Assembly: GCF_024323335.1 (NCBI RefSeq)
Contig: NC_066579.1
Coordinates: 130,805,354-130,869,353, forward strand
Length of the DNA: 64,000 bases
Direction of reading: 5' to 3'
From: Lathyrus oleraceus
Lineage: Eukaryota > Streptophyta > Magnoliopsida > Fabales > Fabaceae
Numbering within the stretch: position 1 is the first letter of the stretch; each line of letters begins with the position of its first letter. The notes under the pieces were generated by a model. It did not search any database. It was not told the DNA's origin and saw only the letters and a list, made by a program, of their open reading frames with translations. A program made the position numbers and the translations under genes. Below are positions 11,570 through 23,600 of the stretch, in pieces.

Positions 11570-12997
11570 ATGGATTATGGGCGAAGGAACACTAAGTACA
11601 GTTTCAGATGTCCTGATTTGAAAGAGCTAAGGAAGTTGTCATCCTTTGTAATAGATCCCTTGGACTTCAAGCAACGCCATGGAAAGCTTTTATCTATATT
11701 ATCTGTTGATCTGGTTGAAGGACTCTTGAGTGTGTTGGTTCCGTTTTATGACCCTCTCTACCGTTGCTTCACTTTTCTCGATTATCAACTTATGCCTATA
11801 TTAGAGGAGTATGCCCATCTTTTGGGAATACTCGTTTTTGACAAGGTGTATTTTAGTGGATTGGAGGAGATTCCCAAATATCATATCATAGTTGAAGCTC
11901 TTCATCTGGAGAAGTATGAGATTGAGACTCATTGGGTGAAGAAAGGAGGAATGTTTGGGTTGACTTCTGAGTTTCTCATTGGAAAAGCTACTGTCTTCGC
12001 TCAAGCCGGTAGTGTGGATGCTTTTGAATATATCTTTGTGTTGCTCATCTATGGTTTAGCTTTGTTCCCTAACATCGATGGTTTTGTTGATGTTAACACC
12101 ATTAGGATCATCTTGATTGGGAATCATATTCCTACTCTGTTGGGTGATATGTATTTCTCTTTGCAAGTGGTTTATTTCGCACTTGCCTCAGACGCCTGCT
12201 TTTTTGGAGAACAAACAATGTCTACGATGGTCCCAAAGACTTATGTCTCTCACTAATGATGATATTGTTTGGTATGATTCTACATTGAGTATCTTGGATA
12301 TTATTGACAAATATGGTCAATTCTCTAATGTACCCCTCATTGGTACACAAGGAGAAATCAACTACAATCATGCTTTGGCTCGTCGCCAACTTGGGTTCCC
12401 CTTAAGAGACAAACCTAATAACACTCAGTTAGAAGATCTTTTCTATCAAGAGCGTAAAGATCCCAAACATTTAAAGCAGAAAATGGTGCATGCTTGGCAT
12501 AATGTGCATAAGAAAGGAAGATCTGAGCTTGGTCCGCGCAACTGTGTAGCTTTGGAAGAGAGCTTTGGAGCTGAAGATGTCATACGCTTGTTAAAGACCT
12601 ATGTCTTTGGTTGTGGCTGAGCCATTAACTCTCCCTAACCAAGATGTAGAGGAGTTGGAATATGCATTGGCCAAGATGAAGCAAGAGAGATATGTGGGAA
12701 GAGCAGTTCCATGCTTTGAGCCGAAAGCATGAAGAGTTGCAGCTTGAGTCGAAGGATAAAGATGCGCTTATTTAACTTCTTGAAGACCGAGCAGTGAAGA
12801 GATAGTGAGAGCCAGAGGGTCCATCTTCCTCTAGTATGCCTCAGCCTTCCGGTGCTTGGAAGAAGATTGTTGATCAGCTTGTCCTTGAGAAAGCTCAAAT
12901 GAAGACATCTTTTGAAACTGAGATTCGACGCATCCGAAGGAAGTACGCGCCCGCAGCCAGATCACCTGACATTGTTGTTAGAGGATCCTTAGGATGA
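11570..12997 (+). pseudogene. Ogre ORF1 (unknown function), frameshifted
   Basis: This is the extra gene that Ogre elements carry upstream of gag; its role is unknown. The ATG at 11570 is conserved in element D (minus strand 48503). About 200 residues read cleanly and include DPLYRCFTFLDYQLMP and LLIYGLALFPNIDGFVD. About 55 bp present in D are then missing near 12166, which shifts the frame. The sequence resumes with WFISHLPQTPAFLENKQCL and continues to about 12620. The C-terminal part, seen in D as a charged coiled-coil-like stretch, is broken here by further shifts and by stops near 12774 and 12804. The family appears in legume databases as a plant domain of unknown function (I believe DUF7745); plant mobile domain kinship is only a guess. 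Not functional. Confidence 0.75.
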
Positions 12998-13298
12998 TTA
13001 GTTTCCCTTTCTCTGGTATTTGTACTTTGCTTTCTGAAATTGTACTCAATGTAATCCTTCCAAATTTTATTAATAAAAGAGATTTTTATGGTCAATCAAA
13101 TTGTTACTATTGTTATTATTTAATACTTGCATATAGAACTTCATATGTTCCTTGAAATTTAAAATAAACAAAAACATTGCATTTCATGCATCATTTGCAT
13201 ATCAGGTTTTCTTCCTCCAGATGTGTTATTGGTTATTCTTCTATGCTTCAGCCAAGCTGACTCACCGATACAACACTCACGCCAATCAACCCAAGATC
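12998..13298 (+). other. ORF1-gag spacer
   Basis: AT-rich spacer between ORF1 and gag. Polyadenylation-like AATAAA sequences lie at about 13072. No coding sequence recognised. Element D has an equivalent spacer at 46709-47158. Confidence 0.6.
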
Positions 13299-15047
13299 AT
13301 GGAGAATTTGGAACAAGAGAACAGAGAGATGAAGGATGAGATTGCACGGTTGACTGCCATGATGGAGTTTGTTCTTGCTGCGCAGAATCAGTCTTCACCA
13401 ACTCCCATAACTCCTCCCTAGAGGACTACCATTTATGAGGTTTCTACTTCAACCGCTCTCATCACTGCTAGCCAATCTGGCATGTCCATGCATGCTGGAT
13501 TCCCTTGGGGGATTCCATCAAACTTTGTGGCTGAGGGGTTTGCACCTACCTTTGTTTATGTGTCGGCATCTGGCCCGGTCATGTCTGTGCCTCCTCAAGT
13601 TGTTCATAATTTGCCTCGTGTTGAGGACACCATCTACCATTCTGAGACATCTGAGGGCCCAGACGTATATGAGAAGATGGATGAGATGAAGGATCAATTC
13701 CTTGAGCTGCGAAAGGAGTTGAAAACATTGAGAGGAAAAGACCTGTTTGGTAAGAGTGTTGTTGAGCTCTGTCTAGTGCGAAATGTGAAAATCCCGATGA
13801 AGTCCAAAGTCTCCGACATTGAAAAGTATAAGGGGAATACTTGTCTAAAGCCACCTTATTATGTACGTAAGAAAGATGTCAACTCAAACTTATAATGATC
13901 AGTTGTTGATTCACTACTTTCAAGACAGTTTGACTGGTGCTGCTCTGAGATGGTATAGGGGTTGGACAATGCAAGTGTCCGTACTTTCAACGATTTGGGT
14001 GAAGCTTTTGTTAAGCAGTACAAATACAATATTGATATGGCGCCTGATAGAGACCAGTTGAGATCTATGTCTCACATGGAGAAGGAGACATTCAAAGAGT
14101 ATGCTCAAAGGTGGAGGGAACTTGTTGCTCAGATTAATCCTCCATCGGAAGAGAAGGAGATGACGAAGATTTTCCTAAAGACCCTGAGTTCGTTTTATTA
14201 CGAACGTATGATTTCCTGTTCCCCCAGTGACTTTACCGAAATGGTAAACATGGGGATGAGGTTACAAGAGGGAGTCCGTGAAAGACGTCTGTCCAAGGAA
14301 GAAGCATCGTCCATTAAGAAGAATGGGAGTGGTTTCTCTAAGAGGAAGGAGGGGGAAACTAATTCAGTATCTATGGGGAGGCAGAGGAGGCCTCATGTCA
14401 GAAGGAGTTCTCAATCGCGTCAGCATCCACATCAAGTTTCTTAAATGATTCCCCTGTTTTCCAACAACTCCAACAATCAATATGTTCCGATTCAACAACA
14501 ACAACGTCAACAACAACCGCAACAAAGAACCAACAACAACAATAATAATCAAAAACAAAACTTTAAGAGGAAGAAGGTATCTTTTGACCCTATTCCTATG
14601 TCTTATGCCGAATTATATCCATCTATGGTTCTCAAGAACCTACTTCAACCCAGAAATCCACCTCAAATTCCTGAGCCACTTCCATGGTGGTTCAAACTTG
14701 AACTCCGTTGTGCCTTTCACCAGGGGGCCTCTGGCCATGACATTGAAAATTGCTACCCATTGAAATACGAAGTACAAAAGCTTGTGAAGAGTGGGATGGT
14801 GTCCTTTGAGGACCGTGCGCCTAACGTGAAATCCAATACATCGTCTGCCCATGGTAATGCTACTATCAACATGGTGGACGGCTATCCAGGAAATTTCTGA
14901 GTTTTTGATGTACAACATATCTGTAGGTCTCTGGTGGAGATGCATAGAACATTGTGTTTGATCTGTGATTGTGAGCACGACCATGATGGTTGTGCAATCT
15001 GTAGTGTGAACCCATGTAGGTGTATGATTATCAATCGAGGGATATAG
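13299..15047 (+). pseudogene. gag: Ogre gag, multiple stops and frameshifts
   Basis: Gag encodes the capsid/nucleocapsid of the retrotransposon particle. It starts MENLEQENREMKDEIARL, an amphipathic coiled-coil-like start matched by element D (minus strand 46708). A TAG at 13419 and frameshifts near 13850 and 13960 break it. The capsid core follows: YFQDSLTGAALRWY, then FNDLGEAFVKQYKYN and FKEYAQRWRELVAQ, typical of the gypsy retrotransposon gag domain. A TAA at 14442 interrupts a Gln/Asn-rich linker, then comes a variant zinc knuckle at 14709 (C-x2-H-x5-H-x4-C). After a stop at 14898 the same frame continues through a Cys/His-rich module (CLICDCEHDHDGC and following, about 14960-15020) to TAG at 15045. 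Not functional as it stands. Confidence 0.85.
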
Positions 15048-15229
15048 AGAATGTAATCCGGATTCAACAATCGAGGAATATAGATGATGTGAATGTGATT
15101 GTTCCTGTATTCAAGGCCCCTGGTGGGTAGTAATTTAGTTTGATAGCAGTAGCAACGACAGTGTTAATAGATCGATATCCTCGTTAGTAATACAGTTCAG
15201 GCCATGTCCCGTATGCATTCGATAAAGCT

Positions 15230-16542
15230 GTGCCTTATCAGTATAATGCCACAATGGTGGAGAATTGTCAAGAAATTTCGTTACCCGTAGAAGATTCTAT
15301 GGTAAATATAGTTGATATTACAAAGGTGACTCGTAGTGGTCGTGTCTTCGGTCCGGTCTTTCCGAGGGAGGTAGAGGATGCTATAACCAGTAAGAAGGTA
15401 GAGATTCCAGAAGCGAATCTAGTTAGCACTTCAATGTGTCAGTCTGGTAAATCCATCAAACTGAAGGCTAATGGTGATGATGAAGTTCTGAAGTTAATAA
15501 AGAGAAGTGAGTTTAATGTGGTGGAGCAGCTGCTCCAAACTCCATCAAAGATTTCAGTGTTGTCTTTGTACATGAATTTTGAAGCGCATAGAGGGGCGTT
15601 GCAGAAAGTACTAGAGCAAGCCTATGTTTAACACGATGTTACGGTGGATCAGTTTGAGCATATTGTTGCTAACATTACTTCCTTCAATAATCTAGGCTTT
15701 TGTGATGAAGAGTTTCCTGAGGAAGGCAGAAATCACAATCTAGCACTCCATATTTCTATGAACTACAAGGAGGACGCATTGTCCAATGTGTTGGTCGATA
15801 CTGGTTCTTCTTTGAATGTGCTTCCGAAATCAACTTTGTCAAGACTTTCTTATCAAGGTGCCCCAATGAGGTACAGTGGCGTGATTGTCAAAGCGTTCGA
15901 CGGTTCTCGTAAAATCGTTATTGGTGAAGTGGATCTTCCAGCCAAGATAGGTCCAAGTGATTTTCATATTACTTTTCAAGTAATGGATATCCACCCGTCC
16001 TATAGCTGTTTATTAGGAAGGCCATGGATTCATGAGGCATGAGCTATAAGATTTACTCTACACCGGAAGCTTAAATTTGTAAATAACGTCAAGCTTGTTG
16101 TTATTGCTGGAGAGAAGGCACTTTTGGTGAGCTATCTGTCATCGTTTTCTTATGTTGAAGGTGAAGAGGAGGTTGGAAATATGTTCCAAGCCTTGTATAT
16201 TGCTGAAGTGAAGAAAACTGGGGCACTCATGTCTTCTTTCAAGGATGCTCAGAAAGCTATTGAGACTGACAACACTGATTAGTGGGGTCGCATGGTAGAA
16301 ATTGCTGAAACCAAGAATAGGGCCGGATTGGGATTTCAACTAGGGCCGTTTAATGTCAAAGCTGAAGATGTTCAACTGAGTTTCTGCAGTAGAGGGTTCA
16401 TTCATGGTAATGATCAACACTCAGTTGTTGTGATCGAGGATGGTGACGATGAAGACGAAGCTTGCGCCAACTTTTTGACGCATGACCAGACTAACAACAA
16501 TTGGGTTGCTGTTGATGTTCCTATTGTTGTTCACTGCTCTAA
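15230..16542 (+). pseudogene. pro: Ogre protease region, interrupted by stops
   Basis: One reading frame (coordinates 2 modulo 3) covers this region, broken by stops at about 15629, 16040 and 16280. The retroviral-type aspartic protease centres on VLVDTGSSLNVLP (about 15790-15830), whose DTGS is the catalytic motif, and the second conserved loop LLGRPWIHEA lies at 16012-16041. Downstream the same frame gives NRAGLGFQLGPF and an acidic stretch ending in VDVPIVVHCSK directly before the intron donor at 16543. The protease matures the Gag-Pol polyprotein. The catalytic motif is intact but the frame is not. Confidence 0.85.
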
Positions 16543-16795
16543 GTAATTTTTTTTTCATTTTTTAAGATAAATCCGTCTCCTATGCCTAAGGGAGAAGTGA
16601 ACATTGTTAGGCATTTCAATTATCATCAATAAAATATAATTTTATTCATCCACATCTATGATGTTTTATTTTTAATTTTTGCTTTTCCTAAAATGGTAAT
16701 CATAAAAAACATAAAAACAAATAATAATTGTCCATCTACATAATATTTGGTCACAATTAACTTCTCTAAAATCAAAATATCAAATCATTATGCAG
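16543..16795 (+). other. Ogre intron between protease and RT
   Basis: The coding frame ends at CACTGCTCTAA and a GTAATTTTTTTT donor follows at 16543. The region is AT-rich with stops in all frames, and an acceptor TTATGCAG ends at 16795, followed by GTTGGTTCCCAAACCC, where the RT-side coding frame begins. Ogre elements are known for an intron at this place whose removal joins Gag-Pro to RT. Size 253 bp. The exact donor position is chosen by the GT rule and was not tested. Confidence 0.75.
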
Positions 16796-18535
16796 GTTGG
16801 TTCCCAAACCCATTGAATACGATGATCCTACTCCCTCTCCAAACTTTGTTTTCCCTGTGTTTGAGGCTGAGGAAGAAACTGATGATAAAGAAGTATCTGA
16901 TGAATTATCTCGTTTACTTAAGCATGAGGAAAAAGCCATTCATCCATTCGAATAGAAGATTGAACTAGTCAACTTGGGTTCCGAAGATGATGTGAAGGAA
17001 GTCAAGATTAGGTCTCAACTGTGTCTAGAGGCTAAGAAGGGGTTGATTGATCTTCTTCGAGAGTATTCAGATGTGTTTGCTTGGTCCTATCAAGACATGC
17101 CTAGTTTGGATTCTGAGATTGTGGAGCATAGATTTCTGTTGAAGCCAGAGTGCCCGTCGGTCAAGCAGTAGTTGAGGAGAATTCATCCTGATATGGCAGT
17201 GAAGATCAAAGAGGAAGTGCAGAAGCAGATTGATGCTGGTTTTCTTGTAACCTCTGAATATCCGCAATGGGTGGCCAATATTGTGCCTGTTCCAAAGAAG
17301 GATGGAAAAGTCCGCATGTGTTTTGATTATAAAGATTTGAATAAGGCTAGTCTTAAAGATGATTTTCCTCTACCACACATTGATATGTTGGTAGACAATA
17401 CAGCTAAATTCAAAGTCTTTTTATTTATGGGCAGATTTTCTGGTTATAATCAGATCAAAATGGCACCCGAAGATATGGAGAAGACCACATTCATTACACC
17501 CTGGGGAACATTCTATTATAGAGTGATGCCTTTCGGTTTAAAGAATGCTGGTGCAACATACCAAAGAGCTATGACCACTCTTTTTCATGATATGATGCAT
17601 AAAGAGATTGAAGTTTATCTCGATGACATGATTGCCAAATCAAGTGATGAGGAAGAACATGTTGAGCATTTGTTGAAGTTATTCCAGCATTTGAGGAAGT
17701 ACAAACTCCCCTTGAATCCCAATAAGTGTACTTTTGGTGTTCGTTTTGTAAGTTGTTGGGCTTTATTGTCAGCGAGAAGGGTATTGAAGTTGATCCTGCC
17801 AAGGTCAAAGCAATACAAGAAATTCATGCGCCCAAAACTGAGAAGCAAGTTAGAGGTTTTCTTGTTCGTTTGAATTATATCTCAATATTTATATCGCATA
17901 TGACTTCCACATGTGCGCCTATATTCAAGCTTCTTCGAAAAGATCAATCCCGTGATTAGACCAAAGATTGCCTGAAATCCTTTGACATTATCAAAAAGTA
18001 TCTTCTTGAGCCTCCAATTCTGTCTCCGCCTGTTGAAGGAAGACCTTTGATCATGTATTTGACTGTACTTGATGATAGTATGGGTTGTGTTCTGGGTCAG
18101 TAAGATGAATATGGAAATATGGAATGTGCTATTTACTACCTCAGTAAGAAGTTCACCGACTATGAGACTCGGTATTCTACACTTTAAAAGACTTGTTGTG
18201 CATTGGTTTGGGCTGCTAAGCATCTGCGCCAGTACATGTTGAATCATACTACTTGGTTGATATCCAAAATGGATCCAATCAAGTACATTTTTGAGAAGCC
18301 TGCTTTAACTGGGAGGATTTCCCGTTGGTAGATGTTGTTATCAGAGTATGATATTGAATACCAATCTCAAAAAGAGATTAAGGGTAGTGTCTTGGCTGAC
18401 CATTTGTCTCACCAACCTATTGAAGACTATCAGTCAGTACAGTATGATTTTCCTGATGAAGAGATCTTGTACTTAAAAATGAAATATTGTGACGAACCAC
18501 GGCTTGAAGAAGGACCAAAACCTGGTTCCCGTTGA
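16796..18535 (+). pseudogene. pol: Ogre reverse transcriptase, motif A Asp lost
   Basis: After the intron comes the linker to RT (NLGSEDDVKEVKI, DVFAWSYQDMP), broken by TAG at 16954 and 17169. The palm domain reads VPVPKKDGKVRMCFDYKDLN, then MGRFSGYNQIKM, PFGLKNAGATYQRAM, and the polymerase box YLDD at 17616-17627. In motif A the residue that should be the first catalytic Asp is Gly (codon GGC 17430-17432), so the enzyme would be inactive even without the other damage. A frameshift near 17745 moves the thumb/connection region (LLGFIVSEKGIEVDPAKV) to another frame, and further stops follow at about 17958, 18102, 18186 and 18330. The final stretch MLLSEYDIEYQ leads towards RNase H. Confidence 0.85.
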
Positions 18536-20259
18536 GGCATGGTATTTGATGGAGCTGTTAATCAGTATGGAAATGGTATTGGGGAAGTGATTATTACCCC
18601 TCAAGGCACTCATTTTCCGTTTACAGCCAGATTGACTTTCAAGTGTACAAACAACATGGCTGAGTATGAAGCTTTCATTATGGGGCTTGAAGAGGCCATT
18701 GATCTCAGAATCAAATATCTAGACGTCTATGGAGATTCAACTTTGGTTGTGAATCACATCAAAGGTGAATGGGAGACGAATCAACCCGGTTTGATACCAT
18801 ATAGAGATTATGCAAGGAGGATTTCAACTTTCTTAAGAAAGGTTGAGTTTCATCATATCCCTCGAGATGAAAACCGGATGGCAGATGCTCTTGCAACGTT
18901 GGCTTCTATGATCATGGTGAAATTTTGGAATGAAGTTCCCAATTTGACTGTAATGCGTCTTGATAGGCCAACTCATGTGTTTGCCGTTGAAGAGGTCAAA
19001 GATAAGAAGCCGTGGTATTTTGATATCAAGTGTTTCCTTCAAAGTCAGATTTACCCACCTGGGGAAACTTTGAAAGATAAGAATACTTTTTGAAGATTAG
19101 CTGGAAACTTCTATCTGAATGGTGATGTGCTTTACAAGAGAAACTTCGATCTGGTTTTTCTCAGATGCGTGGATAGACACGAAGCAATCATGTTGATGAC
19201 TGAAGTCCATGAAAGTTCCTTTGGTACTCATTCCAATGGACATTCTATGGCTAAGAAGATGTTGAGAGCAGGTTACTATTGGATGATAATGGAATCTAAT
19301 TGTTGCAAGTTTATGAAGAAATGCCATAAATGTCAAATTTATGCGGATAAGATTCACGTTCCTCTGACCCTGTTGAATGTTATTTCCTCTTTGTGGCCCT
19401 TCTCCGTGTGGGGAATTGATATGATTGGCATGATTGAGCCTAAAGCTTAGAACGAACATCATTTCATTCTGGTGGCTATTGACTACTTCACAAAGTGGGT
19501 TGAAGCGGCATCGTATGCGGATGTAACCAAGCAAGTTATTGTGAGGTTTATCAAGAATCTGATTATATGTCGTTATGGTGTGCAAAGTAAAATGATTACT
19601 GATAATGGATCAAACTTGAATAATAATATGGTGGAAGGTCTTTGCAAATACTTCAAGATTGCACATCATGATTCTTCTCCCTACAGACCAAAGATGAATG
19701 GGGTTGTTGAAGCTGCGAACAAGAACATCAAGAAGATCATTCAGAAAATGGTGGTAACGTATAGAGATTGGCATGAGATGCTCTCATTTGCTTTGCATGA
19801 GTACCGTACATCCATCCGCACTTCAATAGGGGCAACCCCTTTCTCTCTTATTTATGGTATAGAAGTTGCGATCCCAGTAGAGGTTGAGATCCCATCACTA
19901 TGTGTGCTTATGGAAGCCAAATTGACATAAGCTGAATGGTGTCAGACCAGGTATGACCAACTGAATTTAGTTGAAGAGAAGAGGTTAACTGCCATGTGCC
20001 ATGGTCAGTTGTACCAGCAGAGAATGAAGAAAGCTTTTGATAAGAAGGTCAAGCCTCGTGTGTTCTGAGAAGGTGACCTTGTGCTCAAGACGATTCTATC
20101 TTTCAAATATGACGCTAGGGGCAAATGGACTCATAATTATGAAGGTCCATATGTTGTTAAGGGAGCCTTTGAGGCGGTGCTTTGATTCTTACAACTATGG
20201 ATGGTGAAGAGTTCACTAGTCATGTGAATGTTGATGCAGTCAAGAAATACTTCGCCTAA
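18536..20259 (+). pseudogene. pol: Ogre RNase H and integrase, several stops
   Basis: RNase H begins FDGAVNQYGNGIG (first Asp) with MAEYEAFIMGLEEA (Glu) and VYGDSTLVV (Asp), and ends DENRMADALATL. After a stop at 19091 the integrase zinc domain has His-His and CHKCQIYA (CxxC). A TAG at 19448 falls just before the catalytic core HFILVAIDYFTKWVEAA. The core has Asp in that segment, ITDNGSNLNN (second Asp) and NGVVEAANKN (Glu). The C-terminal domain GKWTHNYEGPYVVK follows stops at 19928 and 20066 and a frameshift near 20173; the gene ends KKYFA at 20259. This region is colinear with the RNase H-integrase of element B (37664-39493). Confidence 0.88.
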
Positions 20260-20640
20260 AATAAAAAGAACAACTCGCTAAGTTGAAAACCCGAAAGGGC
20301 GGCTTAGGCAAAAATGAGTGTCTCGATGGATTGAAAACCCGAAAGGGAGATCCCGGAAAAAGTTAGAGACATAAAACAAAAAGTTTATCCCGATAGATTG
20401 AATACCCCACCTTGGGGAAATCTATGCAAAAATTAAGGATTATGACAAGTAACTGCAGTTGACTGATTCTTCAATCATGGGAACAGTTTAGAGCAAGTCG
20501 GTCAGTTCTGATTCATCATTTTCAACCGAAGCCAAGAGCACAGAGGATATTGAAGTTGGTAGAAGGATTAGTGGTCATTGTATTCAACGTAGCCCTTTTC
20601 CATGTAAATTACCATTTTCAACTTTTTTAAAAGATCTATG
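20260..20640 (+). other. Element A 3' UTR, proximal part with AAACCCGAAAGGG repeats
   Basis: Untranslated sequence directly after integrase. It repeats a block of about 45-60 bp of the form 'ttgaaaacccgaaaggg...ggcaaaaatgagtgtctcgatgga' at 20283, 20330 and 20397. The same block follows integrase in element B (39520-39710) and, inverted, in C (36880-37015). Its conservation in three copies suggests a structural RNA or packaging role, which is only inference. It ends with the CTATG duplicated by the solo LTR. Confidence 0.75.
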
Positions 20641-23600
20641 TGTAGCGGTAAATTCATGACCATTAAGTTATGGATAAACTTAACGTCAATAAAACCAGAG
20701 TCGCCGCCACGCTTTTATTATTTCCAAAGGAAAAGGGAAAAGTACGAACAAAACCCAAAGATAAGAAGTTCTCAAATCAAAACTAATAAAATGCCAAAGA
20801 TTACAAATAAGGGGGTTGGTTACATAGAGGGAAGGTGTTAGCACCCAAAGTGTCCTAGGTACTCCTAGAGAGCCCTTTTTGAAATCACAAACAAAGAAAG
20901 TTTTTGAAAAGGTGGAGAGATTTTGAAATCTAAGAAGTGGGAGGAGATGAAGAGACTAATCCTAAGCATAAAATTAAAAGTTAAAAGTTGAAAAGATCTG
21001 ACCAATGGGATGCAATCCAATAGACAAGAATGTCATATAGAAAAACCACTATCCCTTTGGACTTTGAATCAAACAATAATCAACAAACAATTAGCAATAT
21101 GAAGAGCAAGGAATCAAATAAAGATGGCCACATCCAAGTAAGCAAATCCATAGCTGACAGTCTTCTCATGTATCAGATGAAACACTTCTTGATTTTTGCT
21201 CAGAATAAGGTGTAGCATGAGACCAAAATAACAGTTGAATCAAGACCATGTAGCAGATGAATTCAAGTGGATCCCAGTACTTGCATCAGATGAAAGCTCA
21301 AATCATAATAATTGGGTCTCAGAAATGTTGGCATTGACCAAGTCCTTTTGTTCATGGAAAGTTGCCTAATTCTAAGTCCAAAGCTCAGATCAAACCCAAC
21401 AGTCCACACTAACATTTTTTTAAGGTTTTTGTTGTTTATTAAGTACTTTAAGGTCCTAAGACCACAAACACAAACAAAATACACAAACAAATATATACAA
21501 TCACAATATATGGCTCATATAAGCAAAGTGAAAAATGACATAAACATAAACAAATTAAAATTCTATGTAAATGACAAATGAATGGTAAATAACTTGAATT
21601 TTAAATTGCATAAAGTAAATGACTTGAATTTAAGAGCAATATTAATACAAGTTAGTCAAATGTTAGTTGATTAGATGTTAGTGATGTTTTCTTTTCAATT
21701 GATTAAGTCATTCTTTGGAGAACACTCAACCATATATTCACAAGCATGGATCCTTGAACCAAGACATCTTCCAAAGGAAGGAAAAAAGGCCAAGTTTCCA
21801 CACAATACCCTGAAAGATGGGAGACTTACAATCTCACTTACTAGAATGTTATGCTTTTAGGGTCAAATTTAGCTCTATATTAAGCAATCGTAATTGAACT
21901 TATGTAGAAGTCAAAACTATCTGAGGTTGGGCAATAAAAATTTAGGTGTTAATGGTTGTTGGAGATTTGGCATAAAGGATCAAACTCCTAAAACATACCA
22001 CACACTAAAAGAAAAAGATCAAAGGGTGGACCTATCTCATCCATACTTGTATTGGTTCATATAACACAAGCTTATTGATGAACCAATTAGCCTTAGGATT
22101 TGGAGATTTCATTGGTCAATGAAAGGATGGGAAAGAATGGGATTGAAGATCAAGAGGAACGGGAGATGAGAGAAACACAAATTGGTCATGGGAGGAATTT
22201 TATCAAATTAAAATCATTCATTCATTTTGGGAGATGAAATGTACATTTCATCAATCCCCTAAATCCAATGATTTTAATCCAACAAAAGTCAAATCAACCT
22301 TGACCAAGGCCCAAACAAATAGTCAAACATCACAAGACTATAAAACTGGCTCAACAAAATTTTTACACAATTAATCAATTAAAAATCAAATTAAAAATGC
22401 ATTTAAATTAAATTTAGTTTGGTTAAAACCTAAAACTTCTTCAAAACACCAAATAATTAGCCAAGAGATTTATCCTAAGTCAAACAAGGTCAAAGGACCT
22501 TAGACAAAAAAAATTATGATTTTTGAAAAGTCAGAAGTATTTTTAAACAATTAAGAATATGCACAAAAACAATTAATTCATGAAAAATACCAAAATTAAT
22601 CCAAAAAATAATTTTAATTCTGAAAATTAAAGAGGAAAATATTTAAAGATTTTTGGTGAAAGTCCCATATTTTTTGGATTAAAAATGAAATTAATATGAA
22701 TTAAACAAAATATCACAATTAAATGAAAAATCAAAAAATACAAAAAAATAAGGACCATCAGATCCCCCTCATTAATTGAGGTGGCAGATCTGATGACCAC
22801 ACGCGCGTGTTCCACTCTACTCCTTGGTCAATATGTTGTACGCGTGGTAATCACAATGAACGCTTGAGATTAAAACATTTGAATTAGATCAGATGGTTTG
22901 GACTTTGCCAACGCACCACCGGAGCCCTAGCTTCGGTCATCTTCTCTGGTTATCACCACCGGTCTGGTTCAGGCTCAACTTTATGAAAAATGAAAAGTGA
23001 ATACACTAATTTGAAGGGAAAATGCCTAGGAGCACGAATCTAGCCTCAAGTTTCTCCAATTCCAAGTATATAAAAAGATACAGGGATTTGAATTTTGAGG
23101 ATCATGAATTGAGTTGCTTCGATTTGACCTCAAAGCAACTCAATCTTCTTGCCTACATTGGTAGGACTTCAGCCAACTAAAAATCACAAAGACAATGAAG
23201 AATTGAGAGAGAATCGAAGAGATGAAAATTCTGAAAAATTACCTTCATGGGAGCTTCAACCTTGCTTGATCTTGATTCCAATTGTGCTTGGCTTTGTTTC
23301 AGAAGCTTGTAGGAAGTGATTAGGATCAAGAAATGGCCTGGACTCTTGGAGTTTCAATCTCAAAACAGAATGAGATTTGAAGCTTGGTTTTCAAATGAAA
23401 ACCTTCAAGATTATCCTTTAATGGTGAGGGTTTGGATTGCAGGTCCAAAGCTTGGGCATGAGGTCCATATTTCTGAGCAATGAGGGTTGTATTTATAGCC
23501 AAAGAGATTCATTTTCACACACTTCCAAAAATTGCCAATTTTAGTAATTCACCTTGCATGCTTGCGTAGGCGTGTGATAGGCCCATCAAGTGATGTATTC

